NCBI RefSeq assembly: GCF_003003775.1
Contig: NZ_PVWJ01000055.1
Span: 1 to 32,999 of the forward strand
Reading direction: 5' to 3'
DNA: 32,999 bases
DNA from: Merismopedia glauca CCAP 1448/3
Lineage (GTDB): Bacteria; Cyanobacteriota; Cyanobacteriia; Cyanobacteriales; CCAP-1448
Of the stretch, positions 16,001 to 22,435 are shown piece after piece. Numbering within the stretch: the stretch's first letter is position 1; every line of letters starts with the position of its first letter. A model generated the notes under the pieces. It saw only the letters and a list, made by a program, of their open reading frames with translations. It was not told where the DNA came from and made no database searches. The translations under genes were made by a program, and so were the position numbers.

Positions 16001-16048
16001 AGTCCGTGCAGACGGACGAAAGTTTGTGTAGCTGCGGTTTCAACCGCC
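16001..16048. repeat. Dispersed repeat, short copy D
   Basis: AGTCCGTGCAGACGGAC hairpin, then GTGTAGCTGCGG and GCGGTTTCAACCGCC. It matches the second half of copy C (5533-5581) and the 3' end of copies A and B. Confidence 0.8.
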
Positions 16049-16141
16049 AGCGTAAAAAAGGGGTTATCTATGCGGATTTGGTATTATATGCTAATCAGAA
16101 AAGTTGATAATTAAGAGACAAAACCACAAATTCCCAAACAG

Positions 16142-17479
16142 ATGCAGAATCATCCTCGTCAACTAGCTTTTCTGGCACTTTCAGCCATTGAACGGGGAGT
16201 GTATGCAGATGTAGCGCTGCATCGGGTGCTAGAATCAGAGCCACTAGCTCAAGGTGAACGTAGCTTAGTCACAGAATTAGTTTACGGCACAGTCAGAAGA
16301 AAGCGATCACTTTCCGCCCTCATCCCTGCATTAGCTACCCGCAAATCTCGTCAGCTTCCCCCTAAACTCGCCACAATTCTGAACCTGGGATTATACCAAT
16401 TACGCTATCTAGATCGTGTTTCCCCTAGTGCGGCTGTTAGCTCCACTGTGGAACTTGCCAAGCAAAATGGTTTCTCTGGACTATCTGGGTTTGTCAATGC
16501 CTTAATGCGCCAATACGTGCGATTGGAAGCAACAGGTGTAGATGTTCTCCCAACCCCTACAGATCCCGTGACTCGCTTGGGAGTTTTACACAGTTATCCC
16601 GATTGGATAGTACAACTGTGGATCGAACAATTTGGCGTAGAAGAAGCTGAAAAACTCTGTATTTGGGGCAATCAATCTCCCAGTATCGACTTGCGAGTTA
16701 ATCCTTTGCGGAGCAATATGGAGGAAGTGATACAGCAGTTAGAAAACGTGGGCATTGCAGTGACTCGCGTTCTAGAATTACCTCAAACTTTGAGAATTAG
16801 TGGTAATGCGGGTAAAATAGAAAATTTGCCTGGGTTTAGTAGTGGTTGGTGGAGCATTCAAGATACCAGCGCTCAACTAGTGAGTCATTTATTAGACCCG
16901 CAACCAGGGGAAGTAATTATCGATGCTTGCGCCGCTCCTGGGGGGAAAACCACCCATATTGCCGAACTTATGCAAGATAAAGGTCAAGTTTGGGCTTGCG
17001 ACTTGAAAGCTTCCCGACTCAAAAAGCTAAAACAGAATCAAGAGAGGCTAAATCTACAATCGATTCAGATTTTTGAAGGGGATAGTCGCAACTTACCTCA
17101 ATTTAAAAATACAGCAGATCGCGTCTTATTAGATGTCCCTTGCTCTGGATTGGGTACATTGCACCGTCATGCTGATGCTCGTTGGCGACAGACTCCCGAT
17201 TCTGTCACGGGACTGACCATAATTCAGCAGCAACTTTTAGAAGAAGCAATTACCTGGGTGAAGCCAGAGGGCACCTTGGTTTATTCTACTTGTACTTTAC
17301 ACCCATTAGAAAACGAGCACGCTCTAGCTTCTTTTTTATCTCGTCATCCTGATTGGGAAATAGCAACCCCACCCGCTACTTTTCCTCAAAGTTTAGTCAG
17401 TCCAACTGGCGAAATTAAGATCCTACCCCACCAATTTTCCTTAGACGGGTTTTTCATGGTGCGACTGCGGAGGAGATAA
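16142..17479 (+). CDS. rsmB: 16S rRNA (cytosine-967 C5)-methyltransferase RsmB
   Basis: A 445-aa Sun/RsmB-type enzyme that methylates C967 of 16S rRNA with SAM. The N-terminal NusB-like RNA-binding domain spans residues ~1-130 (ERSLVTELVYGTVRRK). The C-terminal methyltransferase has the SAM-binding DACAAPGGKT (261-270). The two cysteines of the m5C mechanism are Cys334 in DVPCSGLGT and the catalytic Cys384 in YSTCTLHPLEN. The length is normal for RsmB, and the NusB domain distinguishes it from RsmF. The start is ATG 16142. It is monocistronic by appearance. Confidence 0.95.
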   Translation: MQNHPRQLAFLALSAIERGVYADVALHRVLESEPLAQGERSLVTELVYGTVRRKRSLSALIPALATRKSRQLPPKLATILNLGLYQLRYLDRVSPSAAVSSTVELAKQNGFSGLSGFVNALMRQYVRLEATGVDVLPTPTDPVTRLGVLHSYPDWIVQLWIEQFGVEEAEKLCIWGNQSPSIDLRVNPLRSNMEEVIQQLENVGIAVTRVLELPQTLRISGNAGKIENLPGFSSGWWSIQDTSAQLVSHLLDPQPGEVIIDACAAPGGKTTHIAELMQDKGQVWACDLKASRLKKLKQNQERLNLQSIQIFEGDSRNLPQFKNTADRVLLDVPCSGLGTLHRHADARWRQTPDSVTGLTIIQQQLLEEAITWVKPEGTLVYSTCTLHPLENEHALASFLSRHPDWEIATPPATFPQSLVSPTGEIKILPHQFSLDGFFMVRLRRR

Positions 17480-17539
17480 GAGAGAGGGGAAGAGGGAGGG
17501 GGATAAGTTAGCTCTTACCCAATCCCCAATCCCTAAAAG

Positions 17540-17761
17540 TTACAGATCGTTTGGATCTTTGGTTTGTCCTGCGTCAACGCTAGGAACAGTATCAGGTCTT
17601 TCTTTGTCTTCCCAACCTACAGGTCTTTTAGAGTTGTACCAGGCAATTGAGCCAATTGTTACAGCAGCAATGAATCCAACTACATAGACTAAGACAAATG
17701 ATGTTGGGAATTGGTTTCCAGTGTTGGCTGTATCTGCTGCCGCTTGCAATAATAAGTCCAT
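17540..17761 (-). CDS. psb35: Psb35-like photosystem II small membrane protein
   Basis: A 73-aa protein with one transmembrane helix (~residues 21-42, SFVLVYVVGFIAAVTIGSIA) followed by a strongly conserved YNSKRPVGWEDKERPD tail. I recognise this as the cyanobacterial family named Psb35, a thylakoid protein associated with the CP47 assembly module of photosystem II; the name rests on memory of the motif, not on an alignment. The start ATG 17761 is preceded by GAGG (minus strand, 10-nt spacing). It is convergent with rsmB. Confidence 0.7.
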   Translation of the reverse strand: MDLLLQAAADTANTGNQFPTSFVLVYVVGFIAAVTIGSIAWYNSKRPVGWEDKERPDTVPSVDAGQTKDPNDL

Positions 17762-18067
17762 GATTAAATATCCTCAGAGAATTGACTAACAACTAATAAA
17801 CTCATTTATATCCCAACAATACCACTGATACTAGATACGCTCTCTCTTCCTGATGACTTAATCTGTTGAGTAATGACTTACATCTATAGTTAGAGTGAAT
17901 CTATGCTAACCTGCTACTGCTGGTGTAACTGCAAACCAAGTAATTGCTAAACTTTGTGCAGGTTCTCATGAGGCTATCTAAACTTAATTGATTGAGCAGT
18001 TAAGAATGTCTAATTAAATTAACTTTGAATCAAGTTCGAGGTCTTTGATTTTACCGGAGTCACGCAT
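17762..18067. other. Divergent intergenic region, no gene seen
   Basis: About 306 nt between the Psb35-like gene (minus) and the TerB-like gene (plus). AT-rich and without repeats or obvious structure. It must hold both promoters, but no box is convincing enough to call. Confidence 0.5.
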
Positions 18068-18490
18068 ATGACAGACGATCGCAAAGTCAAACAAATGATG
18101 AAAATCTTGATTGGCGCAGCTTGGTTAGATGGCAAAATTCAGCCAGAAGAAAAAGCATATTTAGAAAAAGTTGCCAAACAACAGGGTGTGGGTGAAGATT
18201 CAGAAATTCAGTCTTTATTAAATGATTTAACTTCCGTTAAACCCGAACAGTTTTATCAATGGTTAGAGGAACATTTAGGCGATCGCCCTAGTGTTGACGA
18301 CTACAATCAACTCATAGATACAATTAGCGGCTTGATCTATAGTGATGGAGACATAGACACACAAGAAGCAGAACTGCTCAACCGCTTACAAGCACTAGAT
18401 CCGGCTCAGATCTCCCAGCAATCTCGTCGTGATTCTGTCTTGAAGACGATTCAAAAACTATACCGCAGATGGATTGCTCAACAAGGGTGA
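18068..18490 (+). CDS. TerB-family protein
   Basis: A 140-aa, mostly helical, acidic protein. Residues ~8-130 match the TerB/TerB-like fold: KILIGAAWLDGKIQPEEKAYL in the first half, and ISGLIYSDGDIDTQEAELL in the second. The paired aspartate-rich DG segments coordinate metal in this fold. TerB was named for tellurite resistance, but stand-alone cyanobacterial versions have no proven link to tellurite and are probably general stress or membrane-associated metal-binding proteins. ATG 18068 has GGAG 8 nt upstream (18056-18059). No other ter genes are nearby. Confidence 0.8.
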   Translation: MTDDRKVKQMMKILIGAAWLDGKIQPEEKAYLEKVAKQQGVGEDSEIQSLLNDLTSVKPEQFYQWLEEHLGDRPSVDDYNQLIDTISGLIYSDGDIDTQEAELLNRLQALDPAQISQQSRRDSVLKTIQKLYRRWIAQQG

Positions 18491-18732
18491 AGCTGGTATC
18501 TATATAAATCAGGTATCTGGTTAGTAGTTTTTTCTCTGAAAATTTAACCTCAATCAGACGGAAACAAATATCTAGAAAAAACGACTATATAAATAGATAC
18601 TGAAAAAGCTTGAAAACACCAAATAGTTGAGTAAAATATGGTTTTCTCATTGAGAATTATCAGGGATAACCAAAACCTTTTAACATAAACATAGATAATT
18701 TGTCTATGGTTAATTGGCTGAAAATTTAGTTT

Positions 18733-18738
18733 GAGGAG
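18733..18738 (+). promoter_or_regulatory. Shine-Dalgarno for the SLH protein
   Basis: GAGGAG lies 13 nt before ATG 18752. The upstream TTG (18731) overlaps this site and so is unlikely to be the start. Confidence 0.55.
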
Positions 18739-18751
18739 TCTTATCAACCAC

Positions 18752-20011
18752 ATGAATAGTATTAACATTAGGCGCTCTGGAACGGCATTATTAATGGGAT
18801 TAGGATTGACTGTTACTAGTCTTACTCCTACCGTTTCCCTATTGACGGCTAGCAGTCCTGTAGTCGCCCAAACCAATAGTTTTAAGGATGTATCTAATGA
18901 CTATTGGGCAAAAGACTTTATCACTGCTTTAGCTGCCAATGGTATTATTAAAGGCTTTCCCGATAATACCTTCAAACCAGAAGAACCAGTGACTCGCGCC
19001 CAATTTGCAGCGATGGTACGCAATGCATTTGACCGTACAGGTGGTCGTCAGGCAATTAGTTTTGGCGATGTTCCTAGTAATTATTGGGCAAAAAGTGCAA
19101 TTGAGAAATCCTATGAAATGGGCTTTCTTTCTGGTTACCCAGGTAACCTATTTCGTCCAGATCAAAAAATTCCCCGCGAGCAAGTTTTAGTGTCTTTAGT
19201 TAGTGGGTTAAATTACAAACCTACTAACAGCCAAGTCATAAATTATTATAACGATAGCTCCGAAATTAGCGGCTATGCACGCGATGCGATCGCCGCCGCT
19301 ACAGAGAAGAATTTAGTCGTTAATTATCCCAATCTCAAATTCCTCAATCCTAGTAACAACGCCACTCGTGCCTCAGTAGCTGCATATATTTACCAGGCTT
19401 TGGCAAATTCTGGCAGATTACAAGCGCTAAATTCTCCTTACATCGTCTCTTTGGGAACCACTCAACCCCCCCAACCAACCAGCTATGTCATCGCTTCGGG
19501 AACCGTGCTTCCAGTTAAATATACCAAAGATAAAATTTTGGTTACAGCCGACGAAAAAGCGCCCCTGACGCTGACAACAGATGCTAATGTCAGAGCCAGT
19601 AATGGAACCATTCTCATTCCCGCTAACACTCAAGTCGTCGGGGAATTACAACCGGCGACGGGTGGAGTGACAGGTTCTCAATTCGTTGCTCAAAAACTGA
19701 TTTTCCCCGATGGTAAAGAGCAAACTGTAAGCGGTATTTCCAAGCCAATTACCAAAACCGAAACAGTGAAAAAAGGTGCCAAACTAAGTACCGTAATTAA
19801 AAACACAGCTTTAGGTGCTGGTGCGGCGGCGGCTATTGCAGCCGTCACAGGCGATCGCGCTATTGCTACTGAAGAAGTTTTAGGTGGTGCGGGAATAGGT
19901 GCCTTAATCGGCGTATTTTTAGGTCGTCAGCAGGTAGATCTGATCGTGATTGAGCCAGATACCGATCTAGATGTTACTCTCAGTCAAGATTTAACGCTAA
20001 GCGGTAAGTAA
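18752..20011 (+). CDS. SLH-domain secreted/envelope protein with glycine zipper
   Basis: About 419 aa from ATG 18752. The signal peptide has an early basic NIRRSG, a hydrophobic core and probable cleavage near SSPVVAQ. Three S-layer homology repeats follow: one with FKDVSNDYWAKDFI and GFPDNTFKPEEPVTRAQFA, a second with FGDVPSNYWAKSAI, and a more diverged third to ~residue 225. SLH domains bind peptidoglycan-linked polymers and anchor proteins in the cell envelope. The C-terminal half is beta-rich and ends with a glycine/alanine-rich segment (GAGAAAAIAAVTG, GGAGIGALIGVFLG) like a glycine-zipper membrane motif. It lacks the C-terminal OprB-type beta-barrel of the large cyanobacterial SLH porins, so it is a separate class. 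A terminator follows at 20065. Confidence 0.88.
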   Translation: MNSINIRRSGTALLMGLGLTVTSLTPTVSLLTASSPVVAQTNSFKDVSNDYWAKDFITALAANGIIKGFPDNTFKPEEPVTRAQFAAMVRNAFDRTGGRQAISFGDVPSNYWAKSAIEKSYEMGFLSGYPGNLFRPDQKIPREQVLVSLVSGLNYKPTNSQVINYYNDSSEISGYARDAIAAATEKNLVVNYPNLKFLNPSNNATRASVAAYIYQALANSGRLQALNSPYIVSLGTTQPPQPTSYVIASGTVLPVKYTKDKILVTADEKAPLTLTTDANVRASNGTILIPANTQVVGELQPATGGVTGSQFVAQKLIFPDGKEQTVSGISKPITKTETVKKGAKLSTVIKNTALGAGAAAAIAAVTGDRAIATEEVLGGAGIGALIGVFLGRQQVDLIVIEPDTDLDVTLSQDLTLSGK

Positions 20012-20064
20012 GAGGCTAATAGTTTAATCGCCAAGATCTCTGTTAAATAAAAGATCTTATAAAG

Positions 20065-20103
20065 CAGGTAATTGTAGGTAATAACCTTCGATTACCTGTT
20101 TTT
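20065..20103 (+). terminator. Rho-independent terminator of the SLH gene
   Basis: CAGGTAAT (20065-20072) pairs with ATTACCTG (20091-20098), with a nested AGGT/ACCT hairpin in the loop, followed by five T (20099-20103). It starts 53 nt after the SLH gene stop. Confidence 0.8.
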
Positions 20104-20260
20104 AGTGGAGATGAACACATTTATACCTATAAGTTTCATTCAGTAGAATGAATGCTTCCAGCAGTTGAATTGCAAATTTTCTTGGATTTAGATTGATTTC
20201 TATTTATAAAACAGTTAAGAATATCTATTAAAAATATAAAAATGTTTAGACAACAAGTTA

Positions 20261-20896
20261 ATGAGAAATCTGACGATTGCCGAACTACTACAGAATAATC
20301 AAGCCTGGGTAGCCGAAAAACTAAATTTAGAACCAGATTACTTTGAACGTTTGGCAAATGGACAAAACCCATCCTATCTTTATATTGGTTGCTCTGATAG
20401 TCGGATGCCTTTGAGCAATTACATCAAAACCGAACCTGGCGAAATGTTTGTACATCGTAATATCGCTAACCAAGTTTCTCTAACAGATATTAACTTTCTG
20501 GCGATCTTAGAATATGCAATTTTGCATCTCAAAGTTAAACATATTATTGTTTGTGGACATTATGGGTGTGGGGGTATAAAAGCAGCTTTAGAAGGTACGG
20601 CGACAGGATTGGTAGATAATTGGGTTAATCCAATTCGAGAACTATATTTACAACGGAAAATAGAGATAGATTGCCTAAAAACTCAAGAAGAGAGATGCGA
20701 TCGCCTTTCAGAAATTAACGTCATCGCTCAAGTCAAAAATATATACCAAACCTCAAAGATGCGTAAAGCCTTGAGAGAAGGTAGAGCGCCACAAGTACAT
20801 GGTTGGGTATTAGATATCCGCACTGGATTAATCAAAGATTTACAAATTCCCACCGCCATGTGGGAAATGCAGTCTCAAGTAACTCTGACCCCATAG
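20261..20896 (+). CDS. Beta-class carbonic anhydrase
   Basis: A 211-aa beta-carbonic anhydrase, which interconverts CO2 and bicarbonate. Zinc ligands are Cys44 (GCSDSRMP), His100 and Cys103 (CGHYGCGG); the Asp46-Arg48 catalytic dyad is intact. It is full length for the short bacterial type, and lacks both the C-terminal extension of carboxysomal CcaA/IcfA and a signal peptide, so it is probably cytoplasmic and not the carboxysomal enzyme. The start is ATG 20261. No carbon-concentrating genes are adjacent. Confidence 0.92.
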   Translation: MRNLTIAELLQNNQAWVAEKLNLEPDYFERLANGQNPSYLYIGCSDSRMPLSNYIKTEPGEMFVHRNIANQVSLTDINFLAILEYAILHLKVKHIIVCGHYGCGGIKAALEGTATGLVDNWVNPIRELYLQRKIEIDCLKTQEERCDRLSEINVIAQVKNIYQTSKMRKALREGRAPQVHGWVLDIRTGLIKDLQIPTAMWEMQSQVTLTP

Positions 20897-21008
20897 ACAA
20901 CACTAGAGGCTTCATTCCGTCCTCTGCAACAGCATTGTTGTACTGCTCGGCATCGGTCGGCAATAGTCATCACTTAACCTAAAAAATAAAAATAGTGACC
21001 TTTTGGTA

Positions 21009-22433
21009 TCAACTTAATTCATCAAGTATAGCGATCGCAGTCACCCCCCACCGATTTTTCTTTTTGTCTAATTTTCTCACAGCAACAAGATTAACTATTT
21101 GGTTATCCTTTAGTTGGCTAGCTAGTTCATGTGGAACATAAACATCATCTACGAAACCAAATCCCTTTTGGTTAAGCTGAAACTGACCAGATCTAGAAAG
21201 CATACTATCAAAAGGTTGACCTAATTCACGTTTTTTAACGGCAACAACTGTTGGGCGATCGCCACTTTCATCAATAGTCACTATCACAGGATCGCCAAAG
21301 GTAAGAGTTAAATTGTTCAGCATACCTCGTTCAGGACTGACAATCTCTTGAGCTTCTCCATTGGACTTTAGAGCAAATTTGACCATTCTTGTTCCTTTTT
21401 GGGTTGAGAAAGTACCGAGATAGTTAGCATTATATTTTGGACATTGTGACCAAATAATTGTTTCGGCATCAACGGCTAAATGAGATAATATCTCTTTTGC
21501 ATCAGGCATACTCTCATCATGAGAATGCCAATCACTATTTAGCAAATTACGAAGTGACTGAGGAATTTTCCATCCATTTCTATTACGAATATAGAAGGCT
21601 TGTCTAGTAGCCCATTTAGCAATTTGTATTTCGTTCTGTTGCGCTGCCAAACGGCTCAGATCCTCAAAAACATTAACCCCAAAGTTTTCATCCCTACAGG
21701 TCAAACAAGCCTTTGCACATAATGCTAGAGCAAGTTTAGCGTCAGAGGCTTCAACAACCTTAGCTAAAGCGTACCAAGTCCAGTAATCACTTCTTTTTTG
21801 TTGTACGAAAGAAGTCAAGAGTTTCCGAGAATTTTCTGACCTTCCTAATTGATGAAATAGTAGAGCTTTGTGATAATGAAGCCATTCTGGTTTTTGAACC
21901 TTAGCTTTTTCAAGAGCAAAATCTATCAGTGTAATAGCGAAATCTTGTACTTCTCTAAAATCAGAGTAATCTTGCAAAGTTAAATCACGAGAAATCTTAC
22001 CAGTAGTTCTAGCTACTTTTTCAACTAATGATTCAAATACTTTATCGTCATTACCAGTCTGCGTCTGAAAGTCCTCTGCTCTGAAGCTATTAACTCCAGC
22101 CCACATCATAAATTTAGGTAGAAACTTAAGCTCATTTGGAAATTGAAGAACTTGAGATAATAGAAGACTAAAAAGCAGATCTGGTCGAGTAACATCGAGT
22201 CTTGCATATTCTCTAAGTATTTCCCTGAGATTGTTTGACGATCCCTCATATGCTGACTGGGATTTTTTAACCTCAGAAACTAAGTTTTTAATTTTTTCAT
22301 AAAGTACCCATCCAATAGCACTTGCAAGATATTTATCTTCAGGGTTTGATTTGAGAAGTTCATATCCTCTGAGATAAGCCTCTTCTAATTGCCCATCTTT
22401 TCTTAAAGCTGTAATCTCCTTTGCTAGTGACAT
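21009..22433 (-). CDS. Helical-repeat protein with C-terminal OB/cold-shock-like domains
   Basis: A 474-aa protein. Residues ~1-300 are helical with TPR-like spacing (EEAYLRGYELLKSNPEDKYLA; LALALCAKACLTC). Residues ~345-400 form one beta-barrel-like segment. The last ~65 residues are a clear cold-shock/S1-type OB fold: GQFQLNQKGFGFVDDVYVPH, then LKDNQIVNLVAVRKLDKKKN, in which GFGF-VDD resembles an RNP1-type nucleic-acid contact. It resembles the S1/CSD-like plus DUF7017-type proteins that I associate with TOTE conflict systems; this is from memory. Its ATG is 2 nt after the stop of the helicase-like gene, so the two are surely co-expressed. HIP1 sites are nearly absent, suggesting transfer. 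Probably a nucleic-acid-binding partner; function unproven. Confidence 0.7.
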   Translation of the reverse strand: MSLAKEITALRKDGQLEEAYLRGYELLKSNPEDKYLASAIGWVLYEKIKNLVSEVKKSQSAYEGSSNNLREILREYARLDVTRPDLLFSLLLSQVLQFPNELKFLPKFMMWAGVNSFRAEDFQTQTGNDDKVFESLVEKVARTTGKISRDLTLQDYSDFREVQDFAITLIDFALEKAKVQKPEWLHYHKALLFHQLGRSENSRKLLTSFVQQKRSDYWTWYALAKVVEASDAKLALALCAKACLTCRDENFGVNVFEDLSRLAAQQNEIQIAKWATRQAFYIRNRNGWKIPQSLRNLLNSDWHSHDESMPDAKEILSHLAVDAETIIWSQCPKYNANYLGTFSTQKGTRMVKFALKSNGEAQEIVSPERGMLNNLTLTFGDPVIVTIDESGDRPTVVAVKKRELGQPFDSMLSRSGQFQLNQKGFGFVDDVYVPHELASQLKDNQIVNLVAVRKLDKKKNRWGVTAIAILDELS

Positions 22434-22435
22434 TT

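Larger units (their letters stand above)
15468..16141. other. Gene-free 674-nt region with duplicated unit
   Basis: No protein gene is supported between the ABC exporter and rsmB. The region holds two ~214-bp direct repeats, each ending in a terminator (15502-15715, 15748-15960), and a short dispersed repeat (16001-16048). Confidence 0.8.

Noticed and set aside
15926-16114. Open frame of 62 codons on the plus strand before rsmB
   Set aside because: It runs through the terminator of repeat copy 2 and dispersed repeat D, with no ribosome site and no protein-like composition.
20897-21008. Terminator after the carbonic anhydrase gene
   Set aside because: Only a 5-bp CAACA/TGTTG hairpin with no T-run was seen, which is too weak to call.
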